A stretch of 10,525 bases of DNA from positions 1-10,525 of the forward strand of contig JAFUXY010000521.1 of the NCBI GenBank assembly GCA_017477005.1, written 5' to 3'. The notes beneath the pieces are model-generated. The model saw only the letters and a list, made by a program, of their open reading frames with translations, was not told the DNA's origin and made no database searches. Below, in pieces: positions 1 through 5,871 of this stretch (position 1 is its first letter; each line of letters opens with the position of its first letter). Source of the stretch: Lachnospiraceae bacterium (GTDB taxonomy: Bacteria > Bacillota > Clostridia > Lachnospirales > Lachnospiraceae). Made by a program: the position numbers and the translations under genes.

Positions 1-443
1 GTCGGCGTGTTCAGCACTGCGGCCTCGATCTTCCCATCGTCCGACGTAAAGCCTACGTCCATTACCACATCATCGCCGTATTTCGCATAGGCGTATTGGT
101 TCTTTTCAGAACCGGAGCGGATAATTGCTGAAATCAGCGTGCGGAAACCCACCCGCATCCCTTCCGGAATCGACTCGGAGTTGTCCAAAAGCAGCAGTGT
201 CTTGATCGGCACTTTCTTGTCCGAGATCGGCCCATATTCTACGTTCTCGCAAGGGGTCTTTCCAACCAGCACATCGACCCCCTGTATCTTGCCCGTCAAG
301 CCCCGGACAAACAGGGTCGGATTGCCGCCATTTTCGTGCAGCCCCACCACGCTGGCGCTGCCAGTTGCAAAAACAGCCTGGCTCAATACAAGCCAGGCCA
401 AAAATACAAAACATAAAGGACGTGCCGCCCTGCGGCAGCACAT
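1..443 (-). CDS. Secreted von Willebrand factor A (VWA) domain protein, N-terminal part only
   Basis: The frame runs off the left edge after about 147 codons. The chosen start is the ATG at 443-441, because no start codon lies further upstream in frame before the end of the preceding gene. A GGAGAGG Shine-Dalgarno-like stretch lies 13 nt upstream, which is somewhat far. Residues 1-26 look like a signal peptide: Arg residues near the start, then CFVFLAWLVLSQAVFA with a likely cut after VFA. Residues 80-91 read IKTLLLLDNSES, which is a hydrophobic beta strand followed by a DxSxS MIDAS motif (D87, S89, S91), the metal-binding signature of VWA domains. The rest fits the following helix and strand. 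The 28-nt gap to the upstream secreted-protein gene suggests one operon. In this family a MIDAS site usually means metal-dependent adhesion or protein binding outside the cell. The partner and the C-terminal anchoring cannot be seen here. Confidence 0.75.
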   Translation of the reverse strand, partial: MCCRRAARPLCFVFLAWLVLSQAVFATGSASVVGLHENGGNPTLFVRGLTGKIQGVDVLVGKTPCENVEYGPISDKKVPIKTLLLLDNSESIPEGMRVGFRTLISAIIRSGSEKNQYAYAKYGDDVVMDVGFTSDDGKIEAAVLNTP

Positions 444-471
444 CCCAAAAGAGTGACCTCTCCGTTGTCCA

Positions 472-984
472 TCAGTCGTACGCACGATCATAGGTGGTCT
501 CTCCGTCTTTAATCACAACAAGATTCTTGCTCTTCTTTTCATCGTTCTTCAGGATCAGGGTGAAATGCGCCTTCTTCACTCCGTAATTCGTCCTTTGTTT
601 GTAGATATCCGCGCCGGATTCCTCGAGGGAAGAGACCATATCATCCCATTCGTCAATGACCTCGTCCTCACCATCCGCAGCCGCCTCGGCCAGTTCCGCC
701 ACGCCATCTATATAGAAGGAAGCGGTAATCGTGCGACCCTTTCTCGTCACCTTGGCGTCGTCAAACGAGTCCTTGATCGTTGCGCGGACATCCTTTGTAA
801 ACGCCTCGAGCTTTTTCTTTTCTCCCGCCGGGATCGAGTCCCCCTTCAAACGCACCACCTGAGCCTGCGTCAAATCCGCATTCACTGGAACGCTTTTCGC
901 AAAAACCGTACTCCCCGACAGCAGCATCAAAGATGCCGACAAAGCCGCTACTCCACAAACTGTGTCCTTGATCCATCGTTTCAT
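472..984 (-). CDS. Small secreted protein of unknown family
   Basis: 170 residues. The start is the ATG at 984-982, preceded by an excellent AAGGAGG ribosome binding site about 8 nt away. The open frame continues upstream into the neighbouring gene, but that extension is not used because this start has both the binding site and the signal peptide. Residues 1-29 form a signal peptide (MKRWIKD, then a hydrophobic core ending in STVFA, with cleavage likely after AKS or VFA). The mature part is hydrophilic and charged. It has an acidic patch (AEAAADGEDEVIDEWDD) and then a stretch of alternating polar and hydrophobic residues (KKAHFTLILKN, KNLVVIKDGETTYD) that looks like beta strands ending in an exposed hairpin. 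No family was recognised and no catalytic motif stands out. It sits 53 nt after the FN3 protein gene and 28 nt before the VWA gene, so it is probably co-transcribed with both. Confidence 0.85.
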   Translation of the reverse strand: MKRWIKDTVCGVAALSASLMLLSGSTVFAKSVPVNADLTQAQVVRLKGDSIPAGEKKKLEAFTKDVRATIKDSFDDAKVTRKGRTITASFYIDGVAELAEAAADGEDEVIDEWDDMVSSLEESGADIYKQRTNYGVKKAHFTLILKNDEKKSKNLVVIKDGETTYDRAYD

Positions 985-1037
985 GAAAATTTCCTCCTTG
1001 TTGTATGTTGTTTTTTGAAGCATCTTTGGCATATTCC

Positions 1038-2543
1038 CTATTTGTTGATCTTCACCGACTTGACCTTGCTGTATTTGGAATAGTAATTGCTGCTTCCCAC
1101 TTTGACGAATGTGCATATCCGCACATAATAGGTCTTTCCCCTCTGCAATCCAGTGATCTTCGTCGAGGTCTTCGAAGCCCCTTTGATATCGCGGCTGCCG
1201 CCCCATCCGCCACTGAACTTCTTCGAGGTCGACCAAGTCACTTCGTAGCCGGAAACCCCGCTTTTCTTCTTCCATTTCACCTGCATGCTCCGAGTTGCTA
1301 CGTTTTTCACGCTTGAAAGCGTCGTGGACGGCGCCGCAATTTGGAAGGAAATCGTCTTTGTCGTCTTTTTGTAGTTGCCCGAAGCTGCCGCCTCGATCGT
1401 CACCTTCACCGGTCCCGGCCGTAGTCCTTTGACGATGCAGGTATTCTTGCCGGAGGGCTTGAAGCTCGCGTACGCCCCCGAGGAAGATTTGAATTTCAAG
1501 GAACCCTTGTATCCGCTCACCACGATCTTGCCGGTCTCCCCTACACCAATCGAGGAAGGATACTTGACCGAAAGCGGTTGGGCTTTCTTTGTCGATGACG
1601 CGCTCGCCTGGAATTTCACCATGAGATTGTATGTACCCGTGCAATAATACCGGGGGCCGCTGTCAATCTTGATATAGTACGTCCCGGCAGACAGCTTCAT
1701 ACCTGTCCGCGTAGTCGTGTAGGACTCAGAATCATAGAAGTACCGGGTCAACAACGAGGAATAGGTATTCGTGCTCCTATACAGGTATAGTCTCCACAGT
1801 ATATCCCAATTTGCGTCCTTGACCGCCCTGTGATAAAACGCAAAGCTCACAGTCCCGGTGGTCGGGATGGTAAATTTGTAATAATTCTGCTTGCCTGAGC
1901 CTGTGATATAATCCGATGTATATACATTGGTCGATATGGATCTCGCCCAGTAAAAGGAATCGTTCACATAGGAGTCCAATGTATCCGCCGTGTCTGTCGA
2001 TACCGATTCTTTCTCGGTCACTCCTTCCTGCGTTTTTGCCTCGCCAGAACCCTCGCTCTCTTCTTCTACCGGAACGATCTCTTCTACATCATTGTCCGCA
2101 GCTTCGGCGGCCTCCGTAGTCTGCGCTGCATCGGTCGCCACATCTTCCGTGGTCTCTCCTGAAACATCTGTCCCATTTTCCTCGTCCGAACTGTCCGAGG
2201 TATTTTCTTCGGCTTCTTCCACTGAAACATCACTTGCACTAGATTCCGCAGAATCTGTACTTTCTTCCGAATCCTCTGTGCTTGCTTCTGGCAGATCCTC
2301 TGAGGAAGCCTCATCCTCTATTTCGCTCCCATTGTCTTCTGTCTTCGCCTCATCAACCTGGGACTCCGCAACCGACTCGCTATCTGCATCTGCTGCGATT
2401 TCCGCCTCTTCGCCAGATACAACATCCGCCACTATCGTTTCATCCGACAATTCTCCTGTTTCGCTCGCGGACACAGAAACGGATCCTAGCAGCGAAAATA
2501 CCATCGCCAAACTGACCATCATCGCCCAAATTCGTTTTTTCAT
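1038..2543 (-). CDS. Secreted multidomain surface protein: acidic linker, PPC-like, Ig-like and FN3-like domains
   Basis: 501 residues. The start at 2543 has a GGGGGAG ribosome binding site a few bases upstream. Residues 1-26 are a signal peptide (MKKRIW, hydrophobic core, SVSVSA). Residues 28-187 are low complexity, dominated by Glu, Asp, Ser, Thr and Ala with few basic residues, as in extended cell-wall-spanning or stalk segments. Residues about 193-312 resemble a bacterial pre-peptidase C-terminal (PPC) beta sandwich: DSFYWARSIS, YYKFTIPTTGTVSFAF, and LSAGTYYIKIDSG near the end. Residues 320-403 resemble a bacterial Ig-like module (SVKYPSSIGVGETGKIVVSG, later GPVKVTIEAAASGNY). Residues 407-500 resemble fibronectin type III (VKWKKKSGVSGYEV, KTYYVRICTFV). 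No LPXTG motif or C-terminal membrane anchor is visible, so attachment is unknown. It is the first gene of the left operon. The likely role is binding or scaffolding outside the cell, with no enzyme motif seen. Domain names rest on pattern only. Confidence 0.88.
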   Translation of the reverse strand: MKKRIWAMMVSLAMVFSLLGSVSVSASETGELSDETIVADVVSGEEAEIAADADSESVAESQVDEAKTEDNGSEIEDEASSEDLPEASTEDSEESTDSAESSASDVSVEEAEENTSDSSDEENGTDVSGETTEDVATDAAQTTEAAEAADNDVEEIVPVEEESEGSGEAKTQEGVTEKESVSTDTADTLDSYVNDSFYWARSISTNVYTSDYITGSGKQNYYKFTIPTTGTVSFAFYHRAVKDANWDILWRLYLYRSTNTYSSLLTRYFYDSESYTTTRTGMKLSAGTYYIKIDSGPRYYCTGTYNLMVKFQASASSTKKAQPLSVKYPSSIGVGETGKIVVSGYKGSLKFKSSSGAYASFKPSGKNTCIVKGLRPGPVKVTIEAAASGNYKKTTKTISFQIAAPSTTLSSVKNVATRSMQVKWKKKSGVSGYEVTWSTSKKFSGGWGGSRDIKGASKTSTKITGLQRGKTYYVRICTFVKVGSSNYYSKYSKVKSVKINK

Positions 2544-2618
2544 AGCTCCCCCTTTCTAAACTGGAATAAGTATTTCGTAAGCAACCTGCCGCCATCGTCT
2601 CTGTGATAAGTGTTACCT

Positions 2619-2648
2619 ATTATACTCTCTGGTAAAATACTTTGTCAA
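2619..2648 (-). promoter_or_regulatory. Housekeeping (SigA-type) promoter for the left surface-protein operon
   Basis: Read on the minus strand, a perfect -35 TTGACA (2648-2643) is followed by an 18-nt spacer and a perfect -10 TATAAT (2624-2619). The predicted transcript starts near 2612 and has a leader of about 70 nt before the ATG at 2543. No operator palindrome was recognised beside it. Both hexamers match consensus exactly, so strong basal expression is expected. Confidence 0.8.
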
Positions 2649-2807
2649 CCGTAGTACGAAATTGGCATGTTCCCTGCAAGAACTGTTTTTTCTTTGCCAC
2701 TTTCGACAAATCTCCTTGCCAGAAACGCATAAACTATGTACCATTTTACCACATCGTGGCATTTTTGCAACCGTGTTTTCCGTTTTCTTCTTTTTATCTG
2801 CGAAGGG
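2649..2807. other. Non-coding stretch with nothing recognised
   Basis: This is the left part of the 533-nt gene-free interval 2544-3076, between two divergent promoters. It is T-rich on the plus strand. Short open frames exist on both strands but have no ribosome binding site and no recognisable protein character. No RNA gene or clear repeat was seen. The remainder of the interval holds the promoters and repeats listed separately. Confidence 0.5.
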
Positions 2808-2837
2808 TTGACGTAGGTTTTTCTACTATTATATACT
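2808..2837 (+). promoter_or_regulatory. Probable SigA-type promoter reading toward the collapsed AAA-ATPase gene
   Basis: TTGACG at 2808-2813 and TATACT at 2832-2837 are separated by 18 nt; each hexamer is one base off consensus. Transcription would start near 2844 and run through about 230 nt of repeat-rich, hairpin-forming leader before the ATG at 3077. The gene it serves is now broken, so this is probably a surviving promoter of the former gene or of the repeat itself. Confidence 0.5.
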
Positions 2838-2852
2838 TTAAGAAACCGTTGA

Positions 2853-2969
2853 TTAAGGAAACGCTGATTAAAGCGTTTCCTTTGCGCCAAATCGCTGCAC
2901 GAAGTGCATTCCTATGCGATTTGTGTGCATGGATTTTGAGGAAATACGATTAAATCAGTGCTTCCTTAA
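2853..2969. repeat. Small element bounded by imperfect 24-bp inverted repeats, with internal hairpins
   Basis: Positions 2853-2876 and 2946-2969 are inverted repeats of each other, matching at 20 of 24 positions (outer ends TTAAGGAA and TTCCTTAA). Inside the left end is a second perfect stem of 10 bp, AAGGAAACGC (2855-2864) with GCGTTTCCTT (2873-2882). In the middle, 2889-2922 folds as AAATCGC/GCGATTT around TGCAC-GAA-GTGCA. The element is 117 bp, non-coding, and has no obvious flanking target duplication. It resembles short non-autonomous or REP-like palindromic elements common in clostridial genomes. That assignment is inferred, since only one copy is in view. Confidence 0.5.
2889..2922. 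repeat. Two-part hairpin inside the 117-bp element
   Basis: The outer stem is AAATCGC (2889-2895) with GCGATTT (2916-2922). The inner stem is TGCAC (2896-2900) with GTGCA (2904-2908) around a GAA loop. A 7-nt bulge, TTCCTAT, lies on the 3' side. There is no T-run after the stem, so it is not a normal intrinsic terminator. Confidence 0.5.
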
Positions 2970-2992
2970 AGCGAGTTTGCCCTGTGGGTATC

Positions 2993-3061
2993 TCCTTTGC
3001 GTCAAATCGCAGCACGAATACGACGCGAAGACAGTCCCGCAGAGGTATTCCTATACGATTG
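2993..3061 (+). repeat. Second, diverged copy of the hairpin module just upstream of the relic gene
   Basis: The sequence TCCTTTGCGTCAAATCGCAG beginning at 2993 closely matches the one beginning at 2878 (TCCTTTGCGCCAAATCGCTG). Both copies end in a similar word: CCTATGCGATT at 2911-2921 and CCTATACGATT at 3051-3061. The middle of this copy is longer and differs. The pair therefore looks like a direct duplication of a palindromic unit, followed by divergence. It ends about 15 bases before the relic's start codon and could form structure in its leader. Confidence 0.45.
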
Positions 3062-3076
3062 GGTGGAGGGCAGGCT

Positions 3077-3531
3077 ATGGGGTTCTATATCAATCCGGGA
3101 AACGAAAATTTCAGAGAAATCGTGAACGATGAATACATTGACAAGACGGGCTTGATCTCCGTGATCAACGATACTATCGGGACGATATGAAGGAGAGCGC
3201 CCCTCTTTGGTACAACAACGAGCAGGCGCTCCGGGCGGTGGTCAAGCTGGCGTTCTTCACGTATCGGGATCATTATGTCAAGCTGGAGGAGCTTCCCTCG
3301 GGTACCGGCTACGTGGACATGGCCTACATCCCGAAGAAATACGACCCGTCCCCGGCCCTCGTCATTGAGCTAAAGGCGGGGGGCTCGCCCGAGGAGGCCA
3401 TGGCACAAATGCGTTCGAGGAACTACGCCTCGTCAGTGCAGGGACTCGGGACGGACGCTCTGCTCGTGGCGATTACCTACGACAAGGACGACAAGAGCAA
3501 GCCGCATCATTGCAGGATCGAGAGGGCGTAA
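3077..3531 (+). pseudogene. Relic of an AAA-ATPase / PD-(D/E)XK nuclease family gene with its middle deleted
   Basis: An ATG at 3077 with a GGAGGG ribosome binding site 6 nt upstream opens a 37-residue frame (MGFYINPGNENFREIV, then YIDKTGLI). This is the typical N-terminus of the AAA-ATPase-like family (PF09820) that is joined to a PD-(D/E)XK nuclease domain (PF08011). It stops at 3188-3190, before any Walker A motif. A different frame, from 3187 to 3531, encodes about 114 residues typical of the family's C-terminus: PLWYNNEQALRAVVKLAFF, then EELPSGTGYVDMAYIPKK, then ALVIELKAGG. The nuclease-type Asp (in YVDM) and ELK motif are kept. Intact members are around 500-550 residues, so roughly 370-400 residues, including the whole ATPase core, are missing and the two ends are out of frame. 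The C-terminal part could still be translated by restart at the ATG at 3187, but a working protein is unlikely. Confidence 0.8.
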
Positions 3532-3533
3532 GG

Positions 3534-3576
3534 TCATATTCCAAGATACTACAGCATAACTTCGCTTTGGGATATG
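3534..3576. repeat. Imperfect stem-loop just after the relic gene
   Basis: CATATTCCAA (3534-3543) can pair with TTGGGATATG (3567-3576) with one G-U pair in RNA, around a 23-nt loop. It has no T-run. It is the first of three consecutive foldable segments between the relic gene and the MBOAT gene. Confidence 0.35.
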
Positions 3577-3585
3577 CAGGGGTAT

Positions 3586-3672
3586 ATTCCGAAATTCCGC
3601 ACCCAAATCCTGAAAGCATAAGCGCTCGCCTTCGCTCGCATTTTTCAGAATTTGGGTGCAGAATTTCGGAAT
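3586..3672. repeat. Large near-perfect palindrome, 30-bp arms
   Basis: The left arm 3586-3615 and right arm 3643-3672 are inverted copies matching at 28 of 30 positions. The outer ends are ATTCCGAAATTC and GAATTTCGGAAT, and the centre of each arm carries CACCCAAAT or ATTTGGGTG. The 27-nt centre is rich in GCG, CTCGC and TTCGC words. An RNA from either strand would form a long hairpin. No coding capacity and no T-run are seen. It lies between two converging transcription units, a usual place for palindromic repeat elements or hairpins that protect 3' ends. Confidence 0.65.
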
Positions 3673-3675
3673 GAC

Positions 3676-3710
3676 AGTCACACTAAGCATCTAAAGATGC
3701 AAGTGTGACT
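3676..3710. repeat. Tight hairpin directly after the MBOAT stop codon
   Basis: AGTCACACT (3676-3684) pairs with AGTGTGACT (3702-3710). Inside it, GCATCT (3687-3692) pairs with AGATGC (3695-3700) around a two-base loop. The stem begins 2 nt beyond the MBOAT stop codon on the minus strand. It could end or stabilise that transcript, but the sequence after it has no run of T on either strand, so it is not called an intrinsic terminator. Confidence 0.55.
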
Positions 3711-3712
3711 AG

Positions 3713-5089
3713 TCAGAATCTAAAATACAAAAACGGATTATAGGAATCCGCTACTAGGAAGGCGATGGACAGGATCCACAGGATTCCCACCAGCATCGGG
3801 CGGAGGGTTTTCCACTTTGAAGAAAGACGCCAAGGAAGCGAGCAGGCAACGCACGCCAACAACAGGACACCCCTGGTCCGGGCGTAGAAGCCCACGCTTT
3901 TCAAATACAACGGTACGCCAATACCGACCATCGCCTTCAAATAATTGCACAACGCAGCCATATCCGTATGAGCAAAAATAGTCCATCCGATTACGACAAA
4001 AAACATCGTATAAATATTCCCAAACGCTGAGGGAAGGATTTTTATTACCTTTTTCAGCAACAATTTTTCGGCAATCAACAAGACGGCGTAATACAATCCC
4101 CACAAAACAAAATTGGCGGCTGCGCCATGCCACAGACCTGTCAATATCCAAACCACGAAGATATTGGCGATCTGCCGGAAAGCACCGTTTCGATGTCCGC
4201 ACAGAGGAATGTAGACATATTCGCGAAACCATGTCCCTAGCGAGATGTGCCATCTCCGCCAAAATTCCGTAATGCTCTGCGAAATATAAGGATGGTCGAA
4301 ATTCTCCAGAAAATGGAATCCAAACATCCTGCCGAGTCCGATTGCCATATCTGAATATCCCGAAAAATCAAAATAAATCTGAAACGTAAAAGCGATCGCG
4401 CCCAGCCACGCTCCTGCAGTCGACAGCCCCGGCGCATAGGCAGAGATCTCGTCAAATAAAGCTCCAGCCGAATTTGCCAACACAACTTTTTTGGCTAGGC
4501 CGATCGAAAATCGCCAAACCCCTTCCGAAAAATCCGCCAAAGAGACACTGCGTAAGGACAACTCTTTGGCCACCGTTTTGTACTGCACGATCGGCCCCGC
4601 AATGAGCTGTGGAAACATCGATACATACGCCCCAAAGGAAACGATATTTCTCTCTGCGGGTACAACACCCCGAAAGACATCGATCACATAACTCAATGTT
4701 TGAAAAGTAAAAAAGGATACTCCGATCGGAAGCGGTATTCCCGGCAGCGGGATATGCATTCCAAAAACGCTATTGATTGTTTGCAAAAGAAAATCCGTAT
4801 ATTTGAACACGCACAATACGGATAGATCTCCGACCACGCCTATTACAAGCAGCGTTTTGGCAGATTTTTCGTTTCTCTGCTTGCGGCAGCGCTCCATCCA
4901 CTGCGCGATCCAGAAATTGAACGCGATCGAAAACAACAGGATGAACACGTACACCGGCTCACCCCAAGCGTAAAACAGCAGACTCACTGCCAGCAAAAAA
5001 GTATTTTTCCAGCGGGTCGGCACAATATAATGTCCGAGCAGCGTGAACGGCAAAAAGAGAAGCAGAAATACAAAAGAGGAAAAAACCAA
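3713..5089 (-). CDS. MBOAT family membrane O-acyltransferase (AlgI/DltB-like)
   Basis: 458 residues, the usual length for AlgI-like proteins. It is an integral membrane protein with about ten or more hydrophobic segments. Family signatures are seen in order: SLLFYAWGEP (36-45), LPIGVSFFTFQTLSYVIDV (120-138), FPQLIAGPIVQ (159-169), FDFSGYSDMAIG (240-251), FWRRWHISLGTWFREYVYIPL (276-296) with His281, and LTGLWHGA (316-323) with the second invariant His321. Such proteins transfer acyl groups, often acetyl, across the membrane to a cell-surface glycan or other polymer; the substrate here is unknown. The start is TTG at 5089, directly after the TAA of the upstream gene and 9 nt after GGAG, so translation is probably coupled. 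The usual AlgX/AlgJ-type or SGNH/DHHW partner is not next to it. Downstream are only hairpins and a relic gene on the other strand. Confidence 0.93.
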   Translation of the reverse strand: MVFSSFVFLLLFLPFTLLGHYIVPTRWKNTFLLAVSLLFYAWGEPVYVFILLFSIAFNFWIAQWMERCRKQRNEKSAKTLLVIGVVGDLSVLCVFKYTDFLLQTINSVFGMHIPLPGIPLPIGVSFFTFQTLSYVIDVFRGVVPAERNIVSFGAYVSMFPQLIAGPIVQYKTVAKELSLRSVSLADFSEGVWRFSIGLAKKVVLANSAGALFDEISAYAPGLSTAGAWLGAIAFTFQIYFDFSGYSDMAIGLGRMFGFHFLENFDHPYISQSITEFWRRWHISLGTWFREYVYIPLCGHRNGAFRQIANIFVVWILTGLWHGAAANFVLWGLYYAVLLIAEKLLLKKVIKILPSAFGNIYTMFFVVIGWTIFAHTDMAALCNYLKAMVGIGVPLYLKSVGFYARTRGVLLLACVACSLPWRLSSKWKTLRPMLVGILWILSIAFLVADSYNPFLYFRF

Positions 5090-5551
5090 TTATTTGATCT
5101 CCTTTTCCACTATATCCGAAGCGGCACTCGCATCCGCGCAAACACACATTACGACGACATTTCCATGCTGTTTCAAATAGGCGTTCTGAATCCTCTCCAC
5201 CTCTTTCGCGTCGTAGGCTTCAAATAGCGTTTCCTGTTCAGAAAGGTAATTCTCCAGCGACGCATTGATTTCCCCTGCGACAGAATCATCCGCACAGGAA
5301 AACACCGCCACTGCTTCGGTGGTCGAGCCACTCTTGTAAAATGCTCCCTCCGCCCCGTCCGGCACGTCCATATAGAGGGATATGTCTTCTGCAGCAATTT
5401 CCCCATGGGCTTCGTCGAAAGAAAGTGTATCCACCAGCGTTTTCGCCAACGCATTCGGGTCAATCGATTGGGCCGAATCCGCTGCGCCGCCCCCACCGCA
5501 GCCACAGAAAAACACCGCCAGCAACAAACAAAGAGAAATCCATTTTTTCAT
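5090..5551 (-). CDS. DUF4358-like secreted lipoprotein
   Basis: 153 residues from the chosen start. Two ATGs lie close together at 5557 and 5551. The GAGG ribosome binding site (5563-5560) is only 2 nt from the first but 8 nt from the second, so the second (MKKWISLC) is preferred. The N-terminus is a lipoprotein signal: KKW, hydrophobic core LCLLLAVFF, then CGCGGGG. The Cys before the Gly run is the likely lipidated residue, although the lipobox (FCGC) is not canonical. The rest is an acidic extracellular domain: DPNALAKTLVDTLSFDE near the start, VFSCADDSVAG in the middle, and a C-terminal VVVMCVCAD strand followed by a helix. The layout matches DUF4358 proteins, small clostridial lipoproteins often found beside MBOAT genes. 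Their biochemical role is unknown. The gene abuts the MBOAT start, so the two form an operon. Confidence 0.8.
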   Translation of the reverse strand: MKKWISLCLLLAVFFCGCGGGGAADSAQSIDPNALAKTLVDTLSFDEAHGEIAAEDISLYMDVPDGAEGAFYKSGSTTEAVAVFSCADDSVAGEINASLENYLSEQETLFEAYDAKEVERIQNAYLKQHGNVVVMCVCADASAASDIVEKEIK

Positions 5552-5559
5552 TATCATTA

Positions 5560-5563
5560 CCTC
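5560..5563 (-). promoter_or_regulatory. Ribosome binding site that decides the lipoprotein start
   Basis: On the minus strand GAGG is followed by TAATGATAATG. Spacing of 8 nt to the second ATG (5551-5549) is normal, while 2 nt to the first (5557-5555) is too short. The end of the 188-bp inverted-repeat element lies only 6 nt upstream of this site. Confidence 0.6.
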
Positions 5564-5569
5564 ATTTTC

Positions 5570-5757
5570 AGTAACTATTCAGTCAGTCCGCATTCCTCAA
5601 ATCGCAAACACGCTGCTTCGCAGCTTTACCGCCACATTCGTGGCCGTTTGCTCATTGTCGGGTGCGAACTGCCTATGCGTCATATATGAAAAACATATGT
5701 CAGCCTGAACGCAAGCGTTCGTCTGCCAAAGTTTTCATATATGACTGAATAGTTACT
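5570..5757. mobile_element. 188-bp MITE-like element with perfect terminal inverted repeats and cloverleaf-like folding
   Basis: The ends AGTAACTATTCAGTCA (5570-5585) and TGACTGAATAGTTACT (5742-5757) are perfect 16-bp inverted repeats. TTTTC occurs immediately outside both ends (5565-5569 and 5758-5762) and could be a 5-bp target duplication, though the sequence is T-rich. The left half holds a stem GCAAAC/GTTTGC (5604-5609, 5646-5651) enclosing two hairpins: GCTGC-TTC-GCAGC (5612-5624) and GCCAC-ATTC-GTGGC (5631-5644). The right half holds a 14-bp perfect inverted repeat, 5679-5692 with 5732-5745, enclosing GAACGC-AA-GCGTTC (5707-5720). There is no open reading frame of note and no transposase. 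The structure fits a non-autonomous miniature transposable element or a large structured repeat. Its position between the cbiA end and the lipoprotein ribosome binding site means it is probably transcribed in the lipoprotein leader. Confidence 0.7.
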
Positions 5758-5787
5758 TTTTCATCATTTTGCAACATTTCCTTAACG

Positions 5788-5816
5788 ATTTTATTACATT
5801 TGAGGCAATAGTACAA
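5788..5816 (-). promoter_or_regulatory. Weak candidate promoter for the lipoprotein-MBOAT operon
   Basis: On the minus strand TTGTAC (5816-5811), a 17-nt spacer and TAAAAT (5793-5788) lie in the AT-rich gap after cbiA. The -10 is one base off consensus but the -35 is poor. If used, the transcript would carry the entire 188-bp element in its leader. No better promoter was found between cbiA and the lipoprotein gene, and read-through from the cobalamin operon is an alternative. Confidence 0.25.
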
Positions 5817-5871
5817 GGGATTTTTCGCACCACTATCAAAAATGGCACCTTGAAAAAACAGATACCTTGTT

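Noticed and set aside
106-441. Minus-strand 111-residue frame near the left edge
   Set aside because: It is a shifted frame over the VWA gene. The true frame shows a signal peptide and the DNSES MIDAS motif.
985-1644. In-frame upstream extension of the 170-residue secreted protein into the FN3 gene
   Set aside because: It overlaps a well-supported gene in another frame, while the ATG at 984 has a strong AAGGAGG site and begins a signal peptide.
1990-2559. Plus-strand Ser-rich 189-residue frame
   Set aside because: It is the complement of the Glu/Asp/Ser-rich linker of the FN3 protein and has no start signals.
3676-3710. Intrinsic terminator for the MBOAT gene
   Set aside because: The stem is good but no run of T follows on either strand, so it is reported as a hairpin only.
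5707-5720. GAACGC-AA-GCGTTC hairpin as terminator of the cobalamin operon
   Set aside because: It has no T-run and forms part of the larger inverted-repeat element.
5758-5871. Cobalamin riboswitch or terminator near the cbi genes
   Set aside because: No B12-box-like or conserved riboswitch core was seen. The operon reads toward this gap, so any riboswitch would be beyond the right edge. Only weak, distant inverted repeats are present.
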